64,000 nt of DNA from positions 124,001 through 188,000 of the forward strand of contig NZ_LGXZ01000008.1 of the NCBI RefSeq assembly GCF_001238295.1, given 5' to 3'. The translations under genes and the position numbers were made by a program. The notes below the pieces were generated by a model, which was not told where the DNA came from, ran no database searches, and worked only from the letters and a program-made list of their open reading frames with translations. The stretch is from Ruegeria sp. 6PALISEP08 (GTDB lineage Bacteria; Pseudomonadota; Alphaproteobacteria; Rhodobacterales; Rhodobacteraceae). Of this stretch, positions 26,798 through 36,381 are shown one piece after another; position 1 is the first letter of the stretch, and each line of letters begins with the position of its first letter.

Positions 26798-27892
26798 TCA
26801 GGCTTTGGGCTTGCGATGCATTGGCCAGGCGCGGAATTCGAACGGAACCCTGCCCTCGACCCTGTCGCGCGTCGGAGGCAAGCCAAACCTTTCTTTATAT
26901 GCGCGGCTGAAATGCACGGGGCCGGAAAAGCCTGAGGCCAAAGCGACCTCTGCAATAGGAAGCTCAGTCTGTGTGACCAGACCACGGGCCCGATCCAGCC
27001 GAATGTCACGGTAGTAAAGCGCAGGTGTTTTCTTGATATACGTCGCGAACAACCGATCCAGCTGACGATGAGAAATCCCGACACGCCTGCAAATCTCGGG
27101 AACGGGTACAGTTTCCTCCAGGTTGGCCTCCATCACCTGAATCGCCATTTTTAGCTTGGTTGGCACCGTTGTTCCCAAAGGCTCAGTACCTTGCGGCTGC
27201 TGTTGTTCCGCCGGGCCACGCAACCGGTCATGAAACACGTATCTGGCTGCTGCGTTGGCAAGGGCGCTGCCATGTACCCCCTGAAGAATTTGCAGCCCAA
27301 AGTCGATTGCCGCCGATCCACCGCAGCAAGTGAGCCGATTGCCGTCCATGACATACAGGTTCTCGACAACTTCTATGTCCGGGTAAAGCTCTTGCAATGC
27401 ATCAATGTGCTCATAGTGGACAGTCGCGCGCCGTCCATTCAGCAGCCCGGCTTGCGCCAGTATGAAAGCGCCGGTATCCAAGGCGCCCAAAGTCGCACCG
27501 CTTCGTGCAAGCTGTCGCAAAACTGTTCCCAGTTTAGATGTCAGGTGCCGCTCTGGCGTCCAGCTTGAGGACACAATGACAATGTCAGCTTCGGTTAAAC
27601 GTTGTTTTTCAAGCGCCCGAGTCTCGATACCCGCACCATTGCTGGATACGCAGAAGCCCCCCGTTTCGGACAGGAACTCCCATGTGAAATAAGGTTTTCC
27701 GTCCAGATAGTTCGCGGCCCGAAACGGGTCAATGAACCCCATGGTTGCCGCCATGTTGAAGCTGGGTGCAACAATGACCAACAAACGGGTTGATACCTGC
27801 GCCTCCTGAACCATCGATCCTGATCCCAACCTTGCTTCGCCAAATTTCAGAAGAGTTCTTTTACTACCGATACACAAGGTTTCTTCAGACAT
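26798..27892 (-). CDS. GlxA-family (DJ-1/PfpI plus AraC HTH) transcriptional regulator
   Basis: A 364-residue regulator. The N-terminal DJ-1-like sensor domain runs to about residue 220 with GALDTGAFILAQAG, where the usual nucleophile Cys is Asp. The C-terminal ~100 residues carry two AraC helix-turn-helix units (VPEICRRVGISHRQLDRLF and IAEVALASGFSG). This architecture is that of GbdR, CdhR and SouR, which control betaine, carnitine and sarcosine catabolism. It lies 139 bp upstream of the Rieske operon on the same strand and is its likely activator. The start is uncertain: ATG at 27892 is used here, ATG 27814 has an AGGA nearby, and 27931 is also in frame. Confidence 0.83.
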   Translation of the reverse strand: MSEETLCIGSKRTLLKFGEARLGSGSMVQEAQVSTRLLVIVAPSFNMAATMGFIDPFRAANYLDGKPYFTWEFLSETGGFCVSSNGAGIETRALEKQRLTEADIVIVSSSWTPERHLTSKLGTVLRQLARSGATLGALDTGAFILAQAGLLNGRRATVHYEHIDALQELYPDIEVVENLYVMDGNRLTCCGGSAAIDFGLQILQGVHGSALANAAARYVFHDRLRGPAEQQQPQGTEPLGTTVPTKLKMAIQVMEANLEETVPVPEICRRVGISHRQLDRLFATYIKKTPALYYRDIRLDRARGLVTQTELPIAEVALASGFSGPVHFSRAYKERFGLPPTRDRVEGRVPFEFRAWPMHRKPKA

Positions 27893-27995
27893 GACCGTTG
27901 TCGATAAACTCGTCTCACCAGCGCGTGACATGAGATGTCAGGCAATTGCAAGTTGGTCGATCTCGGGTCACCTTGGTCCCAAAAGGAGACCTGAT

Positions 27996-28667
27996 ATGAC
28001 ACGGACTGCTTATCTCGACACGCTCAAACCAGCCCTTCTTTTCACGCTGATCACCTTGGTTGCAATTCTGCGCGCGCTTCCGGCACCGGCGGCAGGAACC
28101 GAAACGCTGACCGTGGCCGGTGGATGTTTTTGGTGCGTGGAATCGGATTTTGAATCCGTGCCGGGCGTCATCGAAGCAGTTTCAGGCTATACCGGCGGCA
28201 AGTCGGCAAGTCCCACATATGATCAGGTCTCGAAAGGAGGAACCGGCCACTATGAGGCGGTCCAGATCACGTTTGATCCGGGTCAGGTCTCACGCGAAAC
28301 GCTTCTGAATATGTTCTTCCGCTCGGTCGATCCAACAGATGCCGGAGGTCAGTTCTGCGACCGTGGAGACAGCTATCGCACTGCGGTTTTCGTCTCTAAC
28401 ACAGGGGAAAAGGCTTTGGCCACGGAAGCAAAAGCTGATGCGCAGCGGGCCTTGGGCCAAGCCGTTGTGACCCCGATCCTGAACGCGGGCACCTTTTATC
28501 CTGCTGAGGCGTATCATCAGGACTACTACAAGGGGAACAAACTGATCTTGACGCGGTTCGGCCCCAAGCGACAGCACAATGCCTACAAAGCCTACCGCAA
28601 AGCCTGCGGCCGTGACGCGCGTGTCAAACAGCTTTGGGGCTCAGATGCACCATTTGTCGGGTCTTAA
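27996..28667 (+). CDS. msrA: Peptide-methionine (S)-S-oxide reductase, exported
   Basis: A 223-residue MsrA with the active-site GGCFWC motif (Cys44, Cys47) and the conserved SGYTGG and YHQDYY segments. Unlike the cytosolic form, it has an N-terminal hydrophobic stretch (about 12-33, ending APAAG) that reads as a cleavable signal peptide, so it probably repairs oxidised methionines in the periplasm. The ATG at 27996 follows an excellent AAAAGGAGA site. The stop TAA shares the palindrome TTAA with the stop of the convergent ribokinase gene. A dedicated reductant in the periplasm would be needed and is not visible here. Confidence 0.88.
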   Translation: MTRTAYLDTLKPALLFTLITLVAILRALPAPAAGTETLTVAGGCFWCVESDFESVPGVIEAVSGYTGGKSASPTYDQVSKGGTGHYEAVQITFDPGQVSRETLLNMFFRSVDPTDAGGQFCDRGDSYRTAVFVSNTGEKALATEAKADAQRALGQAVVTPILNAGTFYPAEAYHQDYYKGNKLILTRFGPKRQHNAYKAYRKACGRDARVKQLWGSDAPFVGS

Positions 28668-29536
28668 TCGAAGGACGCGTCGCGCACTTCTTTCAGATCA
28701 GGAATTACATCAGCCGTTCCGTGCCGCATCACCATTAGGGCCGCGGCGCGGTTTGCTTGTAAAATGGCCTGCTCCATCGGCATCCCGCGATCCATACCTG
28801 CAAGAACATAACCGGTGAATGTATCGCCCGCCCCAGTTGTATCCACGGCCTGCACCTTATGTGCCGCAAACTCGACCGGGTCGCTGCCCTGCTGCAGATA
28901 CCGCGCGCCTTTTGAGCCCAGCGTGACGATGACGTGCCGAACCGGCATATCAGATGCGCTCAACCCGGTTTCCTGACGCAGTTGTTCAGCCTCGACCTCG
29001 TTGAGGATGAGGAAATCCAAATAGGGCAGAACCGCCTTCACCGCCTGTGCCTGAAACGGCGCTGCGGCATAACACACGGTTAATCCCAACCGGTGCCCCA
29101 ATTGCGCAGCTTCCACCTGCGCGTTGGTTTCATTCTGCAAGATCAGCAGATCACCCGTGTTTGCCGATGACAGCGCCTGCCCCAGATGGCTGACATCCAA
29201 CGCATGGTTGGCACCTGGATAAAGGATGATCAGGTTCTCACCCTCAGCATCCACCGCAATGATCGCGTGCCCAGTAGGCAAATCCACCTCAGAAATAAAA
29301 AGCGTATCCACGCCATATTCCGTCAATCGATCTTTCGCCCAGCGCCCATCCTGGCCAACAGCGCCAATATGGCTGACACGCGATCCGGCCCGAGCTGCCG
29401 CCACCGACATGTTGGCCCCCTTGCCGCCCAGAAACCGATCCAGTCCAAGGGCAGCCAGGGTTTCCCCCGGCGCGGGCAGATGCGGCAAATCATAGACCAT
29501 ATCCGCGTTGATTGAGCCGAGGTTCCAGATTGTCAT
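28664..29536 (-). CDS. Ribokinase-like PfkB-family sugar kinase
   Basis: A 290-residue PfkB kinase. The N-terminal signature GGKGANMSVAAARAG and the C-terminal VDTTGAGDTFTGY (anion hole and catalytic Asp) are intact. GSINADMVYDLPHLPAPGET resembles ribokinase RbsK, which phosphorylates ribose at O5. No ribose transporter or repressor is adjacent, so the sugar is not certain. The start lies 3 bp downstream of the malic-enzyme stop on the same strand; the stop overlaps msrA (convergent) by 4 bp. Confidence 0.82.
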   Translation of the reverse strand: MTIWNLGSINADMVYDLPHLPAPGETLAALGLDRFLGGKGANMSVAAARAGSRVSHIGAVGQDGRWAKDRLTEYGVDTLFISEVDLPTGHAIIAVDAEGENLIILYPGANHALDVSHLGQALSSANTGDLLILQNETNAQVEAAQLGHRLGLTVCYAAAPFQAQAVKAVLPYLDFLILNEVEAEQLRQETGLSASDMPVRHVIVTLGSKGARYLQQGSDPVEFAAHKVQAVDTTGAGDTFTGYVLAGMDRGMPMEQAILQANRAAALMVMRHGTADVIPDLKEVRDASFD

Positions 29537-29539
29537 GAC

Positions 29540-31795
29540 TTATCCAATGTCACATGAAGCCAGAATGGCCATGTTCAGAATATCGTTGGCGGTCGACACG
29601 GTCGAACAGACCTGAATCGGTTTGTCGATGCCCGACAGGATCGGACCGATCACGGTCGCGCCACCCATTTCCTGCATCAATTTAGTTGAGATCGACGCCG
29701 AGTGCCGCGCCGGAACGATCAGGATATTTGCCGGGCCGGTCAGCCGCGAGAACGGATAGGCAACCTGCTGATCCACGTTCAGCGCCACATCCACAGTCAT
29801 CTCGCCTTCATATTCAAAATCAACGCCGCGTTGGTCCAGAACCGCTGGCGCACGGTGCATTTTCTCAGCGCGCTCCGAAACCGGATAGCCAAAGGTAGAG
29901 AAACTGACAAAAGCCACCCGGGGCTCCAGGCCCATGTGTTGGGCGACGGCTGCGGAACGCTCGGCAATGTTGGCCAGATCGTTTTCGTCCGGCCATTCAT
30001 GCACCAGCGTGTCGCCAATCAGAACGATCCGACCCTTGTGCAACAATGCCGTCACACCAGCAGCGCCATGAGCGGCATCCGCGTCAAACACATGGTTGAT
30101 CCGGTCAAGCACATGTGCAGACTTGCGCGTTGCTCCGGTGACCAGGCCGTCGCCATGACCATGCGCCAACATCAGCGACGAAAATACGTGCCGATCCCGC
30201 GCCGCCAGGCGGTGAATATCCTTGCGATCAAAGCCTTTACGCTGCAGGCGTTCGTAGAGGAAATTCGAATAGGTCTCGAGATGCGCCGTGTTGGCGGCAT
30301 TCACCACCTCCAACTCGCGTACGGCATCGCCCAATCCCGCTTCTTCCAGCTTCAGTTTGACGTCGTCGGCTCGGCCAACCACCAGCGCTTTGCCAAAGCC
30401 CGAGCGCTGATACATGACTGCTGCACGCAACACGCGGGGATCATCGCCCTCGGCAAATATCATGCGGCTTTGCGCCTGACGCGCGCGCGCGTTCAAGCCA
30501 CGCAGGATGCTGGCCGTCGGGTCCATCCGGGATTTGAGGCTCAACTCATAGGCTTCCATGTCAATGATCGGACGGCGTGCGGCCCCTGTGTTCATCCCGG
30601 CTTTCGCAACAGCTGGAGGAATACGGTGGATCAGGCGCGGGTCAAACGGCGTCGGGATGATATAGTCGCGCCCAAAGGTCAGCGATTTGCCATACGCCAT
30701 GGCAACCTCATCCGGTACATCTTCGCGCGCCAGATTGGCCAGCGCATGGGCACAGGCAATTTTCATCTCGTCATTGATAGCCCTGGCGTGGATGTCCAAG
30801 GCGCCTCGGAACAGATAGGGGAAGCCCAGAACGTTGTTCACCTGGTTCGGGTAGTCGCTGCGCCCGGTCGCCACGATGGCATCAACGCGGACTTCGTGCG
30901 CTTCTTCTGGTGTGATCTCGGGATCGGGGTTCGCCATCGCGAAAATCACCGGATTATCGGCCATGCTGGCGACCATCTCCTGCGTGACTGCACCTTTGAC
31001 CGACACGCCCAGGAACACATCCGCGTCCTTCATGGCATCTTCCAGCGTGCGCAGATCCGTGGTGATTGCGTGGGCGGACTTCCACTGGTTCATACCTTCG
31101 GTCCGGCCCTGATAGATCACACCTTTGGTGTCACAGACGATGCAATTCTCGTGCCGCGCGCCCATCGCTTTCAGCAATTCGATACAAGCGATCCCTGCCG
31201 CACCCGCACCATTCAAGACGATTTTCACATCCTCGATCTTTTTGCCCGAGATATGCAGGGCGTTCAGCAGGCCCGCCGCACAAATCACCGCAGTACCGTG
31301 CTGGTCATCGTGGAAGACTGGGATGTCCATCTCTTCCTTCAGGCGCTGTTCGATGATGAAACATTCGGGCGCCTTGATGTCCTCAAGGTTGATACCGCCA
31401 AATGTCGGTCCCATCAGGCGCACGGCGCGACAGAACTCATCCGGGTCTTCGGTGTCCAGTTCGATATCGATCGAGTTCACATCGGCGAACCGTTTGAACA
31501 GGACCGATTTACCCTCCATCACCGGCTTCGAGCCCAGTGCACCAAGGTTGCCAAGACCCAGAACCGCGGTTCCGTTTGAAATCACGGCCACCAAGTTGCC
31601 CTTGTTGGTGTAGTCATAAGCCGTTTCGGGATTTGCCGCGATTGCTTCACATGGAACAGCCACACCGGGGCTATAAGCAAGCGACAGATCACGCTGTGTG
31701 GTCATGGGAACGGTGGCCTGCACCTCCCACTTGCCGGGGGTGGGGTCGAGGTGAAAGGCCAGTGCTTCTTCTTTGGTGATCTTCGCTTTGGGCAT
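29540..31795 (-). CDS. maeB: NADP-dependent malic enzyme with phosphotransacetylase-like C-terminus
   Basis: A 751-residue enzyme making pyruvate, CO2 and NADPH from malate. The N-terminal ~430 residues are the malic domain (SLAYSPGVAVPCEA, FHDDQHGTA, NGAGAAGIAC). The C-terminal ~320 residues resemble phosphate acetyltransferase and are thought to be regulatory, binding acetyl-CoA. This layout is that of proteobacterial MaeB. The ATG at 31795 is chosen because MPKAKITKEEALAFHLDP matches the usual family start; the frame runs 53 codons further, into the region divergent to mutS. The ribosome site is weak. Confidence 0.9.
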   Translation of the reverse strand: MPKAKITKEEALAFHLDPTPGKWEVQATVPMTTQRDLSLAYSPGVAVPCEAIAANPETAYDYTNKGNLVAVISNGTAVLGLGNLGALGSKPVMEGKSVLFKRFADVNSIDIELDTEDPDEFCRAVRLMGPTFGGINLEDIKAPECFIIEQRLKEEMDIPVFHDDQHGTAVICAAGLLNALHISGKKIEDVKIVLNGAGAAGIACIELLKAMGARHENCIVCDTKGVIYQGRTEGMNQWKSAHAITTDLRTLEDAMKDADVFLGVSVKGAVTQEMVASMADNPVIFAMANPDPEITPEEAHEVRVDAIVATGRSDYPNQVNNVLGFPYLFRGALDIHARAINDEMKIACAHALANLAREDVPDEVAMAYGKSLTFGRDYIIPTPFDPRLIHRIPPAVAKAGMNTGAARRPIIDMEAYELSLKSRMDPTASILRGLNARARQAQSRMIFAEGDDPRVLRAAVMYQRSGFGKALVVGRADDVKLKLEEAGLGDAVRELEVVNAANTAHLETYSNFLYERLQRKGFDRKDIHRLAARDRHVFSSLMLAHGHGDGLVTGATRKSAHVLDRINHVFDADAAHGAAGVTALLHKGRIVLIGDTLVHEWPDENDLANIAERSAAVAQHMGLEPRVAFVSFSTFGYPVSERAEKMHRAPAVLDQRGVDFEYEGEMTVDVALNVDQQVAYPFSRLTGPANILIVPARHSASISTKLMQEMGGATVIGPILSGIDKPIQVCSTVSTANDILNMAILASCDIG

Positions 31796-31940
31796 GGAAT
31801 AGGTCGTTTCTTTACAACTGTGGGACTTGTGCGTGATAGCGCAGGCAACGGCGCGCCTCAACGAGAATACGTTTTCGCCTTTCGTCGCGGGGGCCGGGTT
31901 TGTAAGGTCGCGCCCGGAATACGCCAAAAGGGGGCCGCTT

Positions 31941-34574
31941 TTGTCCACAGTCACGCCGATGATGGCGCAATATCTCGAAATTAAAAAGGCCCACGCCGAT
32001 GCCCTGCTGTTTTATCGCATGGGCGACTTTTACGAGATGTTCTTTGAAGATGCCGTCAATGCAGCCGAAGCGCTGGACATCGCCCTGACCAAGCGCGGCA
32101 AGCACAACGGCGAAGACATTCCGATGTGCGGCGTGCCGGTGCATTCGGCCGAAGGTTACTTGCTAACTCTGATCCGCAAGGGTTTTCGTGTCGCTGTATG
32201 CGAACAGATGGAAAGCCCCGCAGAAGCCAAAAAAAGAGGCTCTAAATCAGTCGTAAGGCGCGATGTGGTGCGTCTGGTCACGCCCGGAACGCTGACCGAA
32301 GACGCCCTGCTTGAAGCCCGCCGCCACAACTTTCTGGCCGCCTATGCCGAGGTGCGGGATGAAGCCGCGCTGGCTTGGGCCGACATCTCGACCGGCGCGT
32401 TTCACGTGATGCCTTTGACCGGCGCGCGCCTCAGCCCCGAACTGGCGCGGCTGGCCCCTTCCGAGTTGATCGTGGCCGACGGAGTGCAAGACAAGATCAA
32501 TGAACCGGTTCGGGATCTGGGGATTTCTCTGACACCTGTGGGACGCGCCAGCTTTGACAGCGCAGCGGCGGAAAAGCGCATTTGCGGTTTGTTTCACGTC
32601 GGTGCGCTGGATGCATTCGGGAATTTCGGTCGCGCCGAAGTTTCGGCGATGGGTGCACTGATCGACTATCTTGAGATCACGCAAAAAGGCAAATTGCCCC
32701 TGCTGCAAACCCCTCTCAAGGAATCAGAAGACCGCGTCGTGCAGATCGATGCCGCCACGCGCCGCAATCTGGAACTGACGCGATCTCTCTCTGGTGGTCG
32801 CGCCGGGTCTTTGTTGTCCGTGGTCGATCGCACCGTGACACCGGGCGGAGCACGATTGTTGGAACAACGCCTGTCCAGCCCGTCCCGAAATCTGGACGTG
32901 ATCCATGCGCGCCTGGATGCAGTAAGCTTCGCAGCGGAAGACAGCCTGATTGCGTCAGACCTGCGTGAAGCACTGCGGAAAACACCGGATCTGGACCGCG
33001 CCTTGTCTCGCTTGTCGCTGGAACGGGGTGGTCCGCGCGATCTGGCTGCCATCCGCAACGGGTTGGAGCAAGCGGCCGCAATTGCCAACTTGTGCAGTGT
33101 TCAAGAGTTGCCAGTATTGCTATCTACCGCCGTTCAAAACCTGACCGGGTTTGACGATCTCTTAAACCTTCTGGACGAAGCGTTGGTTGCGGAACCGCCC
33201 CTGCTGGCGCGTGACGGCGGCTTCATCGCCCCCGGTTTCGAAGCCGAACTGGACGAAGCCCGCACCCTGCGCGACGAAGGCCGCTCGGTCATCGCCGGCT
33301 TTCAGCAGAAATACGCGGAACACACGGGTATCACCTCGCTTAAGATCAAGCACAACAACGTGCTGGGGTATTTCATCGAAACCACGGCAACCCATGCCGA
33401 GAAGATGCTGAGCCCACCGTTCAGCGAGACCTATATTCATCGTCAGACTACCGCCAATCAGGTGCGGTTCACCACCGTTGAACTCTCTGAGATCGAAACC
33501 CGTATCCTAAACGCCGGGAATCTGGCACTTGAGATCGAAAAGCGGCTCTATCAAGGGCTTTCTGATGATATTTTGGCCCTTGCGGCGCGACTTAATCAAG
33601 CCGCCCGTGGGTTGGCGGAGCTGGATTTGACCGCCGCGCTCGCCGATTTGGCGCGCGGAGAAAACTGGTGCCGACCACAAGTGGACACATCGCGCACGTT
33701 CAGCGTGGTGGGCGGTCGACATCCGGTCGTTGAACACGCCCTGCGGCAGCAAAGCGGCGATGCCTTCATTGCCAACGACTGCGATCTCAGCGCGGATGAC
33801 GGTGCGGCCATCTGGTTGCTGACCGGCCCCAACATGGCTGGTAAATCGACCTTCCTGCGCCAAAACGCCCTGATCGCTCTGCTGGCACAAATAGGTAGCT
33901 ATGTGCCTGCTGAACAAGCCCATATCGGTGTTGTCAGCCAATTGTTCAGCCGGGTCGGCGCGTCGGATGACCTGGCCCGAGGACGCTCGACTTTCATGGT
34001 CGAAATGGTCGAAACCGCTGCAATTCTAAACCAGGCCGATGACCGCGCCCTGGTTATCCTCGATGAAATCGGGCGTGGAACAGCAACTTATGATGGGTTG
34101 TCCATTGCCTGGGCGACTCTGGAGCATCTGCACGCCATCAACAAATGCCGCGCTCTGTTCGCCACACACTATCACGAGCTTACCGCTTTGGCTGGTAAAC
34201 TGGAAGGCGTGGACAACGCAACCGTTGCGGTCAAGGAATGGGAAGGTGAGGTGATCTTCCTGCACGAGGTCCACAAAGGCGCCGCCGACCGATCTTACGG
34301 TGTGCAAGTTGCACAGCTTGCCGGCCTGCCCACGTCGGTCGTGGAACGAGCCCGTATCGTATTGGATCAACTCGAGAAAACCGAGCGGGAAGGCGGCAAG
34401 CAGAAGGCCCTGATCGACGATCTGCCGTTGTTTTCAGCCGTGTCGCCACCTCCGCCACCTGCCCCAAAGGCATCTCCTGTCACGGATATGTTGAACGATG
34501 TCTTGCCCGACGAACTCAGCCCCCGCGAAGCGCTCGACCTGATCTACAAACTGAAAGAGGCGGCCAGATCCTGA
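31941..34574 (+). CDS. mutS: DNA mismatch repair protein MutS
   Basis: An 877-residue mismatch-recognition ATPase. The N-terminal mismatch-binding motif FYRMGDFYEMF is present (the Phe stacks at the mismatch). Walker A GPNMAGKST is near residue 628, Walker B VILDEIGRGTATYDG follows, and a Pro-rich linker precedes the C-terminal tail. The start is probably TTG at 31941: it gives the common family opening STVTPMMAQYLEIK and has AAGGGGG about 7 nt upstream. A TTG at 31827 would add 38 residues of no recognisable domain. It is divergent from maeB. Confidence 0.93.
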   Translation: MSTVTPMMAQYLEIKKAHADALLFYRMGDFYEMFFEDAVNAAEALDIALTKRGKHNGEDIPMCGVPVHSAEGYLLTLIRKGFRVAVCEQMESPAEAKKRGSKSVVRRDVVRLVTPGTLTEDALLEARRHNFLAAYAEVRDEAALAWADISTGAFHVMPLTGARLSPELARLAPSELIVADGVQDKINEPVRDLGISLTPVGRASFDSAAAEKRICGLFHVGALDAFGNFGRAEVSAMGALIDYLEITQKGKLPLLQTPLKESEDRVVQIDAATRRNLELTRSLSGGRAGSLLSVVDRTVTPGGARLLEQRLSSPSRNLDVIHARLDAVSFAAEDSLIASDLREALRKTPDLDRALSRLSLERGGPRDLAAIRNGLEQAAAIANLCSVQELPVLLSTAVQNLTGFDDLLNLLDEALVAEPPLLARDGGFIAPGFEAELDEARTLRDEGRSVIAGFQQKYAEHTGITSLKIKHNNVLGYFIETTATHAEKMLSPPFSETYIHRQTTANQVRFTTVELSEIETRILNAGNLALEIEKRLYQGLSDDILALAARLNQAARGLAELDLTAALADLARGENWCRPQVDTSRTFSVVGGRHPVVEHALRQQSGDAFIANDCDLSADDGAAIWLLTGPNMAGKSTFLRQNALIALLAQIGSYVPAEQAHIGVVSQLFSRVGASDDLARGRSTFMVEMVETAAILNQADDRALVILDEIGRGTATYDGLSIAWATLEHLHAINKCRALFATHYHELTALAGKLEGVDNATVAVKEWEGEVIFLHEVHKGAADRSYGVQVAQLAGLPTSVVERARIVLDQLEKTEREGGKQKALIDDLPLFSAVSPPPPPAPKASPVTDMLNDVLPDELSPREALDLIYKLKEAARS

Positions 34575-34630
34575 CCGCCCCTATATCTTCAATAATTCTT
34601 GCGCTAAATGCTTAGCTTCTTTGAAGCCAA

Positions 34631-35194
34631 TTAGCTTGCAGGCATCGAAGACACGCCCACCTGCGCCGGACGCAGCAGGCGGTCGTGCAGCATAAACCCT
34701 TCGGCGGAAACCTGAATGATGTCTCCGGCCTTGGTGCCCGGCACCGGTGCCTCAAACATGGCCTCATGCACATTGGGATCGAACCGGTCGCCAACCTCAG
34801 GTGTGATCACCTCAATCCCGTGCTTCTGGAACACATCCTTCAACGCACGCATCGTCAGCTCAACGCCTTCCAGCAGACCGGCGGCAACTTCTTTCTGCTC
34901 ATCCGTCGCGGCTTCAAGCGCACGTTTCATGTTGTCGTAAACCGGCAGCATGTCGCGGGCCAGTCTCGACCCGCCATACTGTTCCGCATCGCGACGCGCC
35001 TTGTCGCCACGTTTACGCGCATTCTCGGCATCTGCCAATGCGCGCATGAATTTGTCTTTGTAGTCGTCCCGCTCGGCACGCAGCGCGTCCAGCTCCAGTT
35101 CTTCTTCGCTGATATCCATCAGCTCTTCGGCCAGCTCTTCCGCTTCGGCGGTTGCGATATCGTCCAGAAAATCTTCGTTCTTGGGCTCTGCCAT
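34631..35194 (-). CDS. grpE: Nucleotide exchange factor GrpE
   Basis: A 187-residue GrpE, the ADP-release factor for DnaK. A very acidic N-terminus and long coiled-coil (about 30-85) lead to the beta-domain signature near the end (FDPNVHEAMFEAP, then GDIIQVSAEGFMLHDRLLRPAQV). It lies 10 bp downstream of hrcA on the same strand, the usual hrcA-grpE pair. dnaK and dnaJ are not in the window. No CIRCE element was found in front of hrcA. Confidence 0.93.
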   Translation of the reverse strand: MAEPKNEDFLDDIATAEAEELAEELMDISEEELELDALRAERDDYKDKFMRALADAENARKRGDKARRDAEQYGGSRLARDMLPVYDNMKRALEAATDEQKEVAAGLLEGVELTMRALKDVFQKHGIEVITPEVGDRFDPNVHEAMFEAPVPGTKAGDIIQVSAEGFMLHDRLLRPAQVGVSSMPAS

Positions 35195-35204
35195 CTCTTA
35201 CCCT

Positions 35205-36269
35205 CTAGCTCCGGTCGGATATCAGTTTTCCGACCAGTTGCGCCGTATAATCCACAATCGGCACGATCCGTCCATAATTCAGACGCGTGGGTCCGATGAC
35301 CCCGACCGCACCGATTATCTTTCGATCAGCGTTCATATATGGAGACACCACCAAAGAGGAACCCGAAAGTGAGAAAAGTTTGTTCTCAGACCCAATAAAA
35401 ATGCGCACACCTTCGCCATCTTCGGTCAATTCAAGAAATTCTGCGATGTCCCGCTTGCGTTCCAGATCATCAAACAGGGTCCGAATCCGTTCAAGTTCCT
35501 CGACCTGACCCGGTTCGTTCAACAGATTCGCTCGCCCGCGCACGATCAAACGGGCCGAGTCGCTACCATCTCCGTCCCAGGCGGCCATTCCGCTTTCCAC
35601 CATCTCACGCGCCAGAATGTCGATTTCCTGCTTGCGTGCATCGATCTGCGTCTGCATCTGCCGACGCACTTCGCTAAGCGTTCGCCCCTCGATGAGCGCA
35701 TTGAGGAAGTTCGCGGCCTCGCGCATTGAACTGGGGGTTTGTCCAGGTGGTGGGCTGAACAGACGGTTTTCCACATGACCATCCGAGAAAACCAGAACCA
35801 CCAAAGCCCGATCATGGCCCAGCGATACGAATTCAATATGCTTGATTTCCGATTCATACTTGGGCGTCAATACCAGCGACGCCCCTTGTGTCACGTGTGA
35901 CAAAGCCGAACCCACACGGTCGAGCATACCGCCAACATCGCCCGTGTTAGAGCCTAAAGTCTGTTCCAGTTTCTGCCGATCATCCGCGCCCAGATCTCCG
36001 ACCTCAAGCAACCCGTCCACAAACATCCGCAGACCCTGCTGCGTCGGAATTCGACCGGCACTGACATGAGGGCTGTCCAAAAGGCCCAGGAATTCCAGAT
36101 CCTGCATCACATTGCGAACGGTGGCGGCGCTGACTTTCTCGGACAAGGTACGCGTCAACGTACGGCTGCCGACGGGTTCACCGCTTTCCAGATAGCTCTC
36201 GACAATCAGCCGGAACACTTCCCGTGACCGGGTGTTCATTTCGTCCAGAATCTTGCTTGCTTCGCTCAT
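35205..36269 (-). CDS. hrcA: Heat-inducible transcription repressor HrcA
   Basis: A 354-residue HrcA, which represses groESL-type operons by binding CIRCE operators. The N-terminal winged helix (about 10-80: REVFRLIVESYLESGEPVGSRTL, SAATVRNVMQDLE) and the C-terminal GxxRLNYGRIVPIVDYTAQL motif are conserved. It is upstream of grpE and divergent from rph across 112 bp. No CIRCE inverted repeat is visible in that gap, so autoregulation is not supported by this sequence. Confidence 0.93.
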   Translation of the reverse strand: MSEASKILDEMNTRSREVFRLIVESYLESGEPVGSRTLTRTLSEKVSAATVRNVMQDLEFLGLLDSPHVSAGRIPTQQGLRMFVDGLLEVGDLGADDRQKLEQTLGSNTGDVGGMLDRVGSALSHVTQGASLVLTPKYESEIKHIEFVSLGHDRALVVLVFSDGHVENRLFSPPPGQTPSSMREAANFLNALIEGRTLSEVRRQMQTQIDARKQEIDILAREMVESGMAAWDGDGSDSARLIVRGRANLLNEPGQVEELERIRTLFDDLERKRDIAEFLELTEDGEGVRIFIGSENKLFSLSGSSLVVSPYMNADRKIIGAVGVIGPTRLNYGRIVPIVDYTAQLVGKLISDRS

Positions 36270-36381
36270 GCGTCTTCCCCTGCTCGTTCGTCATTAAATA
36301 GCAGGCAAATGAAAGGTCAATCGGGGTTGCATCGTAACGCTGCGGGGCGTTATCCCCAACTCAGCAAACAAAGGAATTCCG

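Noticed and set aside
29702..31579. A 625-codon open frame on the plus strand opposite maeB
   Set aside because: It lies wholly antisense to a well-supported malic enzyme, has no recognisable domain and a low-complexity His/Arg-rich composition typical of a shadow frame in GC-rich DNA.
32398..32413. CGTTTCACGTGATGCC in mutS as a third parS
   Set aside because: Only 12 of 16 positions match the consensus and the right half-site is lost; ParB binding is unlikely.
36270..36381. CIRCE operator before hrcA
   Set aside because: No inverted repeat resembling TTAGCACTC-N9-GAGTGCTAA is visible in this gap.
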